Source of the DNA: Kiritimatiellia bacterium
Lineage (GTDB): Bacteria; Verrucomicrobiota; Kiritimatiellia; RFP12; UBA1067
Assembly (NCBI GenBank): GCA_017411125.1
Contig: JAFPNP010000009.1
Coordinates: forward strand, 1-7,179
DNA length: 7,179 nucleotides
Direction of reading: 5' to 3'
Of the stretch, positions 1 to 5,884 are shown in pieces. Position numbers and translations under genes: made by a program. Below the pieces are notes generated by a model, which saw only the letters and a program-made list of their open reading frames with translations, was not told the DNA's origin and made no database searches. Numbering within the stretch: the first letter of the stretch is position 1; the number at the start of each line of letters is the position of its first letter.

Positions 1-1
1 C

Positions 2-946
2 GCTTGGCCCGAGCTGAAGTCGCCCGAGACCGCTGCTCCCGCGCCGGAGCCTGAAGTCCAGCCGGAGGCTTCCGCCCCCGCGCCGGAGTCGGCGGCGGTT
101 CCGCCGCCGGCCGAGCCGAAGGCGGAGGACGAACCGCCGGCAAAGCGCCGCCGCGGCCTTGGCTGCCTTCTCGTGCTGCTTCTCGTGCTGCTCTTCTTCG
201 TGGCTGGATACATTCTCGCGCTCCTGTACGGACGTTTCTGGGAAGGGCGTGGAATCGCGTTCTTCGACGGCGGCGGCGACGCGCCGGAGACGGAGGAGGT
301 GCAGCCCGCCGTCGGCATCGAGGACTGGGCCGCCACGAACGGCGTCGCGCTGCTTGAAAAGGACGGCGAGAAGGTGCTTTCCGGCAACTTCGCGAAACGC
401 GCCGACCGTCTGGCGTTCGCGCAGGATGCTCTTGCCCGCGACGCGGAACTCAAGCTCGACCTTTCGGACGACGAGACGCTTAAGTCCGGCGTGGAAGAGG
501 TTTTGTTCGTGCTGACCGAGGGGCGCACGAAGCTGGACGTCGCCACGAACCGCGTGGTGAAACTCTCGGGTCGCGCCCGTTCGCGCGAGGAGCTGCTCCA
601 GACCGTTGCGGCGATTTGCACTGACGTGAACCGCGTGCGGATCGTGGACGACACGTCCGTCGTATGCGACGACGGGCTCAAGACCGATGCGCCGACGCGC
701 TACCAGGCTCTTTCCGAAAAGGCGGCGAAGCGGCATCCGTTCATGACGCCGCCCGCGAAGCCCGGAATGCCGGCGCCGAAGTGTCCGGTGGCGGGCGTGA
801 TACTCATGCCGTATCCTTGCCTCGTCCTGCGCGACGGCTCCCGCGCTGCGGAAGGCGCCATGGTGGGCGAGTTCAAGGTGGAGAAGATCGAGGCGGACAA
901 GGTGACGCTGAAGCGCGGAGGGGAGACGATAACATGGAAGCCGTGA
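2..946 (+). CDS. sctD: T3SS inner-membrane ring protein SctD, 5'-truncated
   Basis: This is the C-terminal 314 residues of a SctD (YscD/PrgH/CdsD) protein, which forms the outer of the two inner-membrane rings around the export apparatus. The frame is open from the first bases, so the start and the expected N-terminal cytoplasmic FHA-like domain lie upstream. What is visible is, in order: a Pro/Ala/Glu-rich cytoplasmic linker (2-142); a basic KRRR stop at 143-154; one very hydrophobic membrane segment (about 155-229); then a periplasmic part. The periplasmic part has two BON/ring-building-like stretches (roughly 335-500 and 515-650) and a C-terminal beta-rich module (about 775-943) that resembles the small GspC/PilP-type domain (a V-x-G-V opening followed by a G-E-F-K-V-x-x-I pattern). 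A GTG at 173 is inside the membrane helix and is not the real start. The end overlaps sctE by 13 nt. Identification rests on topology and its place before sctE-sctF. The domain names are by eye. Confidence 0.85.
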   Translation, partial: AWPELKSPETAAPAPEPEVQPEASAPAPESAAVPPPAEPKAEDEPPAKRRRGLGCLLVLLLVLLFFVAGYILALLYGRFWEGRGIAFFDGGGDAPETEEVQPAVGIEDWAATNGVALLEKDGEKVLSGNFAKRADRLAFAQDALARDAELKLDLSDDETLKSGVEEVLFVLTEGRTKLDVATNRVVKLSGRARSREELLQTVAAICTDVNRVRIVDDTSVVCDDGLKTDAPTRYQALSEKAAKRHPFMTPPAKPGMPAPKCPVAGVILMPYPCLVLRDGSRAAEGAMVGEFKVEKIEADKVTLKRGGETITWKP

Positions 947-1176
947 AGAACGAATCGCCTCTTCGTCTGCTGGAGATAGAGAAGGAGCTGGCCGGGCCGG
1001 ACGCCGCAGCCGCGCTGAAGCGGTACGACGCGGTGCTGGTGGGGCTGGAAGGGCGCATCGAAGCCGCCCTTGCCGGCGGTTTGCCGCCCGGCGAGTACGA
1101 GAAGTGCGAACGCCTGAAGGAGGCGAATACCGTGGCGCGGAAGGTCATGCGCCTGGTGGCGCAGCGAAAAGGATAA
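934..1176 (+). CDS. sctE: Small T3SS needle co-chaperone, SctE-like
   Basis: The 80-residue product is predicted to be a soluble cytoplasmic helical hairpin. Family knowledge: YscE/PscE/CdsE proteins pair with a TPR partner (SctG) to keep the needle subunit monomeric before export. The sequence shows two charged amphipathic helices (about residues 8-42 and 50-78) separated by a Gly/Pro turn (GGLPPGEYEK), with no signal peptide or membrane segment. The frame stays open upstream to 664, but the ATG at 934 is preferred. It has a purine-rich ribosome site (GGAGGGGAG at 917-925) 8 nt upstream and overlaps the sctD stop by 13 nt, and initiation further upstream would lie deep inside sctD. Members of this family are very divergent, so the call depends on size, fold and the position directly between sctD and sctF, as in the Chlamydia cdsD-E-F-G order. 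Confidence 0.65.
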   Translation: MEAVKNESPLRLLEIEKELAGPDAAAALKRYDAVLVGLEGRIEAALAGGLPPGEYEKCERLKEANTVARKVMRLVAQRKG

Positions 1177-1250
1177 GGATTTTTTCATCTTCTGCGTCCA
1201 CGTTGGCCGCAGCAGTCAAACAAACAACAAAAGAAAGAAAAGGAAAAAAC
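1148..1250 (+). promoter_or_regulatory. A-rich leader of the needle gene sctF
   Basis: This is the only gap of any size in the operon (74 nt, 1177-1250), plus the end of sctE. Positions 1211-1250 contain 27 A and one T in 40 bases, in sharp contrast to the G+C-rich surroundings. The likely Shine-Dalgarno AAGGA (1240-1244) lies 6 nt before the ATG. Such an unstructured A-rich leader would favour high translation, as expected for the needle subunit, which is needed in many copies. A 6-bp hairpin at 1148-1163 (TGCGCC/GGCGCA) sits upstream, and a T6 run at 1180-1185. They are 16 nt apart, so I do not call a terminator. I see no convincing -35/-10 pair. Confidence 0.45.
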
Positions 1251-1598
1251 ATGGCGACAACGGTATACAATCAACCCGTAGTTCCGATTACTGGGCATAG
1301 CGATGCAGTATGGGCTGATATTGCATGGAGAAAGGGAAGCATAGTACGCGTTGACGGTGAGACAAAAGGGCTTATCCACCTCGACAACGTCTACAATGCG
1401 CTGTTCAACGCCGTCGAGACGATGGAGGCTCGTTTGAATCAGTCCCTCGCGACGTATCAGGAGCACCCGGACGTGCAGGCCAACCTCCAGCAGCTGCAGT
1501 ACGACCTGCAGCAGTGGAACCTGTGCCTCACCACGATGACGAACATCCAGAAGAACATGGCGGACGCCCTCTCGTCCATCGCGTCGAACATGCGTTGA
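1251..1598 (+). CDS. sctF: T3SS needle filament protein SctF
   Basis: The 115-residue product is the likely needle subunit (YscF/PrgI/CdsF family), exported and polymerised into the extracellular hollow needle. The C-terminal half matches the family pattern. After helix 1 comes a Pro-Asp turn (HPDVQ, residues 72-76), then a long amphipathic helix with L-Q-x-x-L-Q-x-x-L spacing and an Asn/Gln/Met-rich C-terminus (LSSIASNMR). One Cys is at residue 92. The usual length is about 80-90 residues, so there are roughly 25-30 extra N-terminal residues before the first helix. The open frame extends up to 1104, but the ATG at 1251 has a good AAGGA 6 nt upstream and follows the A-rich leader. Codons for about the first 43 residues are A+T-rich (AGA, ATA, GTA, ACA, CAA), unlike the rest of the gene and its neighbours. 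It is flanked by its presumed chaperones SctE and SctG. Confidence 0.8.
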   Translation: MATTVYNQPVVPITGHSDAVWADIAWRKGSIVRVDGETKGLIHLDNVYNALFNAVETMEARLNQSLATYQEHPDVQANLQQLQYDLQQWNLCLTTMTNIQKNMADALSSIASNMR

Positions 1599-1603
1599 TC
1601 GCG

Positions 1604-1981
1604 ATGGCTGAAGAGACGTTTGACCTGCGGCCGGACGAGGCTCGGCTTCTCCTCAACGTTGCCCTCATGGCGACGGGGAAGAACTTCTTCAAGAGCGCGA
1701 TGAAGATTCTCGCCGCTCTGGAAGCGTTCCGCCCGGAGGAGGAGTCGGTCGCCACGGCGAAGGCCGTCCTGATGATCAGCATCGGCGAGTTCGAGATGGC
1801 GGTCGATTACATCGACCGCGAAGCTCTCTTGAAGTGGCCGGAGTCCGCCATGCTGCGGGCGTTTCGCGGCATGGCGTTGATCAGGGCGGGGCGCAGGAAC
1901 GAAGCGAGGGAATGTCTCACGGAGGCGGCGCAGTCTTCTGACGAGGCCGCCGCAAACCTCGCAAAGGGGCTTTTGGAATGA
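1604..1981 (+). CDS. sctG: TPR-type needle chaperone SctG
   Basis: The 125-residue soluble all-helical protein has about three tetratricopeptide-like helix pairs. Ala at small positions alternates with Leu/Met (for example LLNVALMATGKNFFKSAMKI, then AVLMISIGEFEMAVDYI, then AFRGMALIRAGRRNEARECL). This matches the YscG/PscG/CdsG family, whose concave TPR face binds the C-terminal helix of the needle protein together with SctE. The frame is open from 1514, but those codons lie inside sctF. The ATG at 1604 is chosen because it follows the sctF stop by 5 nt and gives the usual family length. There is no clear Shine-Dalgarno sequence, so translation is probably coupled to sctF by re-initiation. HrpB1-type T3SS TPR proteins are an alternative family label. 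Confidence 0.75.
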   Translation: MAEETFDLRPDEARLLLNVALMATGKNFFKSAMKILAALEAFRPEEESVATAKAVLMISIGEFEMAVDYIDREALLKWPESAMLRAFRGMALIRAGRRNEARECLTEAAQSSDEAAANLAKGLLE

Positions 1982-1984
1982 ACG

Positions 1985-1990
1985 AGGAGG
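1985..1990 (+). promoter_or_regulatory. Strong ribosome-binding site of sctI
   Basis: AGGAGG lies 7 nt before the ATG at 1998 and fixes the sctI start. Two other ATGs nearby, at 1978 and 1991, open only very short frames (7 and 4 codons) and are not genes. Confidence 0.75.
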
Positions 1991-1997
1991 ATGTGCA

Positions 1998-2387
1998 ATG
2001 ATTGAAGCGGCAGCAATAGAGGCCGTGCGGGCCGCGCAGGCTCCGCAGAGCGTGGCGTATCTGAACGAGCAGCTTGCGCTGGACAAGGCGGCGTCCGCCG
2101 ACGCGGTAAAGGCGTTTCAGGCCGCCATGGGCGTGGGCGGGCCGGATCCGGTGCCGTTCGCGCAGCAGGTGGGCGTCGCGTGGCGCGCGGCGCAGGACAT
2201 GAACCAGGGCATCATGCACCGCATACACGCGCTGTCGGCGGCGAAGCGCCTGGGCAATTCGCCCAGCGTGCTGCAGATGACCGAACTGCAGTACGAGGTG
2301 GCGAACCTGAGCTTCCAGCAGGAAGTCGTGACGAACGTCGCCAAGAAGGCGAGTTCCGCGATCGAGACGCTGGTGAAGAACGGTTGA
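1998..2387 (+). CDS. sctI: T3SS inner rod protein SctI
   Basis: The 129-residue product is the likely inner rod/needle adapter (YscI/PrgJ/MxiI family) that joins the export apparatus to the needle base and is itself a secreted early substrate. The diagnostic part is the C-terminus (residues about 88-126). A Ser-Pro-Ser lead-in is followed by an L-Q-x-x-x-x-x-L-Q-Y helix, then LSFQQEVVTNVAKKASSAIE, the Gln-rich, V-A-x-K-A-S-x-A-I pattern typical of SctI. The N-terminal region is Ala/Gln-rich and low in complexity, as usual. The length is at the upper end of the family (roughly 80-140). It follows sctG by 16 nt with a strong ribosome site and precedes a TPR-like gene and sctJ, consistent with the common SctI-SctJ adjacency. 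Confidence 0.88.
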   Translation: MIEAAAIEAVRAAQAPQSVAYLNEQLALDKAASADAVKAFQAAMGVGGPDPVPFAQQVGVAWRAAQDMNQGIMHRIHALSAAKRLGNSPSVLQMTELQYEVANLSFQQEVVTNVAKKASSAIETLVKNG

Positions 2388-2406
2388 CGGAGGACGGGTT
2401 CGAGAG

Positions 2407-2754
2407 GTGGATGCGGAGCAGAAACATCTGATGCTGACGGCCGCGTGGCTTTTCGCGCGGCACGGGCAGGGTTCGCGCGCCCGCGTCCTGCTGGAGGCCG
2501 TTGCGGACGAAGAGCCGCGCGACGGGGTGGCCGCCGCCATGCTGGCGGAGCTTCTTCTCGCGGAGCGCCAGCCGGCCGCCGCCATTGAGGTCGTCCGCGC
2601 CGCCGAGTTCCCGTCTTCCCTGCGAAGGGCGGAGGCGCTGCTCGAAACGCGCGCCCTGCGCATGCTTGGCAGGGTGCCGGAAGCCGACGCCCGCTGGTCG
2701 CGTTTCGTGAAGTCGTCGGCGGGCGCAAGCCGGCAGTGGGTGGTGGAGAGCTGA
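2407..2754 (+). CDS. Small TPR-like protein between sctI and sctJ, putative T3SS chaperone
   Basis: The product is 115 residues from a GTG at 2407, or 107 from the in-frame ATG at 2431. A GGAGGA at 2389-2394 lies 12 nt before the GTG, so I prefer that start, moderately. The protein is soluble and helical with Ala/Leu/Arg-rich helix pairs of TPR character (LTAAWLFARHGQGSRARVLL, AAMLAELLLAERQPAAAIEV, EALLETRALRMLGRVPEADA). It has no signal peptide or membrane segment. It looks like a second SctG/HrpB1-type chaperone. By position it may serve the inner rod SctI, or act as a second needle-complex partner. That role is inferred only from context. I do not recognise a named orthologue. The spacing of 19 nt after sctI and 24 nt before sctJ places it in the operon. 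Confidence 0.6.
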   Translation: MDAEQKHLMLTAAWLFARHGQGSRARVLLEAVADEEPRDGVAAAMLAELLLAERQPAAAIEVVRAAEFPSSLRRAEALLETRALRMLGRVPEADARWSRFVKSSAGASRQWVVES

Positions 2755-2778
2755 TTTGAAAGGACAAGGCGAAAGACG

Positions 2779-3375
2779 ATGAATGCAATTTGGTTGAAGG
2801 CGGCGGGGTTCGCCGCGCTGGCGCTCCTCGCCGGATGCGAGGAGGAGACCACGCTTTACTCCCAGCTGGAGGAGCGGCAGGCGAACGCCATAATCGCCGA
2901 GCTGAAGGGGCACGACATCTCGTGCCGCAAGACGCCGGGCGAGGAAGGCACGTGGAACGTGATGATCCCTGAGGGCAGGTTCGCCGTGGCGATGGAGCTG
3001 CTGGAGCAGAAGGGATTGCCGCGCCGCCAGTACCAGGGCGTGGCGGAGAGCTTCAAGAAGACCGGCATGGTGTCCTCGCCCTCCGAGGAGCGCATCCGCT
3101 TCATGGACGCGCTGGCGCAGGATCTTTCGCGCACGATTTCCCAGATAGAGGGCGTGGTGGACGCCCGCGTGCACGTGGTGCTGCCGGAGAACGATCCGTT
3201 CGCCAAGCACGCGAAGCCCAGTTCCGCCGCCGTGGCGATACGCCACAGGTACGACGTGGACATGGCCGATTTCGTTCCGCAGATCAAGAGCCTCGTGAAG
3301 AACGCCATCGAGGGTCTCGACTACTCCAAGATAACCGTGACTCTGTTCCGCGATTCGCCGCCGAAGAGGAAATGA
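2779..3375 (+). CDS. sctJ: T3SS inner-membrane ring lipoprotein SctJ
   Basis: The 198-residue product is the YscJ/PrgK/EscJ-family lipoprotein that forms the inner ring of the basal body at the periplasmic face of the inner membrane. A lipoprotein signal peptide is clear: a hydrophobic core, then L-A-G-C with Cys20 as the lipidated residue. Ring domain D1 covers about residues 25-85 (YSQLEERQANAIIAEL, then a V-M-I-P segment and a G-L-P-R-R loop). After a linker with SSPSEERIRF, domain D2 covers about residues 110-190 (ISQIEGVVDARVHVVLPEND, then SSAAVAI and QIKSLVKNAIEGLDYSKITV). The sequence ends at once after D2 with a basic PPKRK tail. The C-terminal membrane helix of YscJ and PrgK is absent, as in the shorter EscJ. 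AAGG at 2766-2769 lies 9 nt before the ATG. The stop overlaps the sctK start (ATGA). Confidence 0.95.
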   Translation: MNAIWLKAAGFAALALLAGCEEETTLYSQLEERQANAIIAELKGHDISCRKTPGEEGTWNVMIPEGRFAVAMELLEQKGLPRRQYQGVAESFKKTGMVSSPSEERIRFMDALAQDLSRTISQIEGVVDARVHVVLPENDPFAKHAKPSSAAVAIRHRYDVDMADFVPQIKSLVKNAIEGLDYSKITVTLFRDSPPKRK

Positions 3376-4010
3376 CGCAGACTGTCGACATGAAGGACGC
3401 GCGCGCGTTCGTGCGCGACGAGCGGATATGGCCGCTGGCGAAGCGGTTCCTGTTCGCTTTCGCGCCGCTTGCCGATGCCGGGCGCGTGGACGCCGCCTGC
3501 GGCGCGGGCGTTGCCGCCCGGCGCGGTTCGCCGCGCGTGGACGCCTTCGTGTGCGAGCGTCTCGGCGTCGCCCCGCTCTTCCATTTCTTCCCGGCGGACG
3601 ACGGGAGCCGTCTGCTTCTTCTCCCCGCCGAGACGTATCGGCGCATCGGGCTGTGGCTTGCCGCGCTTTCCCGCGCGGGCGAACTCCGCAACGTCATATC
3701 TGGCGCGCGCGTGCGCGAACTGAAGTCCGCGCTTCCCGGCGTCTATCCCGAAGTGCTGAAGGTCGCGCCGTATTTCCACAAGTGGCGGCTGCCGGCCGCG
3801 GACGGCGACGATTTCGCCGCTGCGGGGCTGCGCTACCTGGCGACCGCGCTTAAGGGGCTGCCCGCCGGGCTTCTGGAACGGCAGCGCCTCCGCTTCCCGG
3901 CGGAACTGGACGGCGCTTTCGCGCCGCTGGACGGCGACGTGGAGTTCGCCGAGGTCGCCCGGCTCATGCAACTTCAATTTACGGAGGAGTACGCGCTATG
4001 CTGCTCGTGA
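3372..4010 (+). CDS. sctK: T3SS sorting-platform adaptor SctK
   Basis: The 212-residue cytoplasmic protein, without signal peptide or membrane segment, matches the SctK (YscK/PscK/MxiK) family. SctK links the SctD cytoplasmic ring to the SctQ/SctL pods of the sorting platform. The central stretch has the family's helical pattern: L-L-L-P-A-E-T-Y-x-R-I-G, then LAALSRAGELRNVISGARVR, then a Pro-Gly-x-Y-P-E-V-L-K segment. The C-terminus ends in a short hydrophobic and aromatic run finishing LCCS, as SctK proteins often do. The start at 3372 overlaps the sctJ stop by four bases (ATGA), which indicates coupling; a second Met at residue 7 is possible. The end overlaps sctL by 13 nt. The position between sctJ and sctL is the classical J-K-L order. 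The family is divergent, so position carries much of the weight. Confidence 0.82.
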   Translation: MTQTVDMKDARAFVRDERIWPLAKRFLFAFAPLADAGRVDAACGAGVAARRGSPRVDAFVCERLGVAPLFHFFPADDGSRLLLLPAETYRRIGLWLAALSRAGELRNVISGARVRELKSALPGVYPEVLKVAPYFHKWRLPAADGDDFAAAGLRYLATALKGLPAGLLERQRLRFPAELDGAFAPLDGDVEFAEVARLMQLQFTEEYALCCS

Positions 4011-4555
4011 AAAAGGACACGTTCACGCTTGAAACCACGTCGCGGCTCGTCAAGGCTGCGGACGTCGCCGCCGTCGCGAAGATCGACGAGGTGATGAAGG
4101 CCGCCCGCGACGAAGGGTACGAGAAGGGGCTGCAGGACGGCAAGATGGAGATCGCCATGCAGAAGCTTGATCTTCTCGAAAGCTCCGTGAAGTACATGGA
4201 GGGCGTCGAGGACGCCATGTGCGGAATCGTCCTCAAGGCCCTTCGCAAGTGCGTGGACGAGATCGGCGACGAAGAGCTCGTGGTGCAGGTCACGAAGAAG
4301 GCTCTTCGCGCGGTCGTGCGCAACCAGCAGCAGGTGACGGTGCGCGTGAACACGCAGATGGTTCCCGTGGTGAAGGCGAGGATGCAGGACATCCTGAAGG
4401 ATTTCCCGTCCGTGAACTTCCTGGAGGTCGTGGAGGATGGGAAGCTCGACGGGCGTTCGTGCGTGGTGGAGACTGCGGCCGGCACGGTCGACGCGTCGGT
4501 CGATGCGCAGATCGCCGCCATCGAGAAGTCGATAAGGAAGAATTTCGCGAAGTAG
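3998..4555 (+). CDS. sctL: T3SS ATPase stator SctL
   Basis: The 185-residue product belongs to the SctL/FliH family, the peripheral stator that ties the ATPase SctN to the sorting platform and regulates it. It is equivalent to the b and delta subunits of F-type ATPases. Seen in the sequence are a short N-terminal region, then a helix with a GxxxGxxxG repeat (Gly40, Gly44, Gly48 in GYEKGLQDGK) typical of FliH/SctL. A long charged coiled coil (to about residue 85) follows, then a delta-like C-terminal domain with an alternating V-x-V-R-V-N strand and the segment SCVVETAAGTVDASVDAQI near the end. GGAGG at 3983-3987 lies 10 nt upstream of the ATG. The gene overlaps sctK by 13 nt and is followed after 3 nt by sctN, its binding partner. 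Confidence 0.9.
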   Translation: MLLVKKDTFTLETTSRLVKAADVAAVAKIDEVMKAARDEGYEKGLQDGKMEIAMQKLDLLESSVKYMEGVEDAMCGIVLKALRKCVDEIGDEELVVQVTKKALRAVVRNQQQVTVRVNTQMVPVVKARMQDILKDFPSVNFLEVVEDGKLDGRSCVVETAAGTVDASVDAQIAAIEKSIRKNFAK

Positions 4556-4558
4556 GGA

Positions 4559-5884
4559 ATGGGATCGTTCGACTACATAACGCAGGTGCTCGACCGCGCC
4601 GTGGAAGATGCGCAGCCCATCGAGGTGAAGGGCCGCGTGATACAGGTCGTCGGCACGATCATAAAAGCCGCCGTGCCCGGAGTGAAGGTGGGCGAGGTCT
4701 GCATCCTGCGCAATCCGTGGGAGGATTTCGAGGTCTCGGCGGAAGTCGTGGGCTTCACCAGGGAGGCCGTGCTGCTGACCTCGCTCGGACAGATGGTCGG
4801 CATCTCCGCGCAGACGGAGGTGATCCCGACGCGGCGCATACACATGGTGCCCGTTGGCTATTCGCTTCTTGGGCGCGTGCTGGACGGGCTGGGGCGTCCG
4901 ATCGAGGCGGACGAAAAAGGCCCGATCCGCCCCGACGCGTACTATCCCGTGTTCGCCGATCCGCCGAGCCCGCTCCACCGCCGGATCATATCAAAGCCGC
5001 TTTCGCTAGGCGTCCGCGCCCTGGACGGAATGCTGACATGCGGCGAAGGGCAGCGCATGGGCATATTCGCGGCGGCGGGCGGCGGCAAGTCCACGCTTAT
5101 GGCGCAGATCGTGCGCAACACCAGCGCGGACGTGACCGTGCTTGCGCTCATCGGCGAACGCGGCCGCGAGGTGCGCGAGTTCATCGAGAAGGATCTGGGG
5201 CCGGAGGGCATGCGCAAGAGCGTGGTCGTCTGCTCTACGTCCGACCGCAGCGCCATGGAGCGTCTGAAGGCCGCCTATGTCGCCACGTCGATCGCGGAGT
5301 TCTTTCGCGACAAGGGCGAGAAGGTGCTGCTGCTCATGGATTCGGTAACGCGCTTCGGACGCGCCCAGCGCGAAATCGGCCTCGCCGCCGGCGAACCGCC
5401 CACGCGGCGCGGATTCCCGCCCAGCGTGTTTTCGGAGCTGCCGAAGCTGATGGAGCGCGCGGGCAATTCGGACAAGGGATCGATCACCGCGCTCTACACC
5501 GTGCTGGTGGAGGGCGACGACATGACCGAGCCGATCGCCGACGAGACGCGTTCGATCCTCGACGGGCACATCATCCTTTCGCGCAAGCTCGCGCAGAAGA
5601 ACCATTATCCCGCCATCGACGTGCTTCAGAGCGTATCCCGCTGCCAGAGCGCGATCATCGACAAGGAGCACAAGGCCGCCGCCGCCAAGCTGCGCGAGAT
5701 ACTCGCCAAGTACGCTGAGGTCGAACTGCTGCTCAAGATCGGCGAGTACCAGAAGGGCGCCGATCCGTCTACGGACGAGGCCATCGCGAAGATCGACGCG
5801 GTGAACGGATTCCTGCGCCAGGGGCTTCAGGAGCGTCCGTCCTACGAAGAGACGCTGGCAAAGCTCAAGGAGGTCGTGTCGTAA
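4559..5884 (+). CDS. sctN: T3SS ATPase SctN
   Basis: The 441-residue product is the hexameric cytoplasmic ATPase (YscN/InvC/EscN/CdsN) that detaches chaperones and unfolds substrates. It has an N-terminal beta-barrel (about residues 15-85), a central Rossmann domain and a C-terminal helical domain. The P-loop AAAGGGKS is at residues 171-178 (Lys177). The catalytic Glu200 lies in GERGREV. The Walker B strand LLLMDSVTRF carries Asp261, and GLAAGEPPTRRGFPPSVF is the hallmark of the flagellar/T3SS ATPases. The arginine of SRKLAQ (Arg342) is the probable arginine finger. All key residues are present and the length is normal. FliI is excluded by the T3SS neighbours rather than by the motif. The start has no good Shine-Dalgarno sequence, so coupling to sctL, whose stop is 3 nt upstream, is likely. 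The stop shares one base with the sctO start. Confidence 0.97.
   Translation: MGSFDYITQVLDRAVEDAQPIEVKGRVIQVVGTIIKAAVPGVKVGEVCILRNPWEDFEVSAEVVGFTREAVLLTSLGQMVGISAQTEVIPTRRIHMVPVGYSLLGRVLDGLGRPIEADEKGPIRPDAYYPVFADPPSPLHRRIISKPLSLGVRALDGMLTCGEGQRMGIFAAAGGGKSTLMAQIVRNTSADVTVLALIGERGREVREFIEKDLGPEGMRKSVVVCSTSDRSAMERLKAAYVATSIAEFFRDKGEKVLLLMDSVTRFGRAQREIGLAAGEPPTRRGFPPSVFSELPKLMERAGNSDKGSITALYTVLVEGDDMTEPIADETRSILDGHIILSRKLAQKNHYPAIDVLQSVSRCQSAIIDKEHKAAAAKLREILAKYAEVELLLKIGEYQKGADPSTDEAIAKIDAVNGFLRQGLQERPSYEETLAKLKEVVS
5867..5874 (+). promoter_or_regulatory. Consensus ribosome-binding site of sctO
   Basis: AAGGAGGT, a full match to the Shine-Dalgarno consensus, lies within the end of sctN, 9 nt before the sctO ATG at 5884. 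It fixes that start. It also suggests that the stalk protein is translated independently, and not only by re-initiation after sctN. Confidence 0.75.

Noticed and set aside
159..515. A Ser/Cys-rich 118-codon + frame near the window start
   Set aside because: It is a different frame over the SctD membrane and periplasmic region, with no ribosome site and no recognisable features.
1148..1185. A hairpin at the end of sctE followed by a T6 run, as a possible terminator or attenuator
   Set aside because: The stem has only 6 bp and the T-run starts 16 nt after it, so it does not fit an intrinsic terminator. Stopping transcription between sctE and sctF would also separate partners.
1917..3246. Long - strand frames opposite sctI, the TPR-like gene and sctJ
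   Set aside because: They are Arg/Ser/His-rich antisense translations without domains, opposite well-supported genes, and are expected in G+C-rich DNA.
5069..5092. A SctN P-loop reading AAAGGGKS rather than the commoner AGxGxGKS, as a possible inactive site
   Set aside because: The required G-K-S and the surrounding fold are intact, and related ATPases (for example InvC-type) also vary at the second and third positions. Glu200, Asp261 and Arg342 are all present.
4219..5718. A 499-codon + strand frame across sctL and sctN
   Set aside because: It is an Arg/Gly-rich out-of-frame shadow. The overlapping frames encode SctL and SctN with all their motifs.
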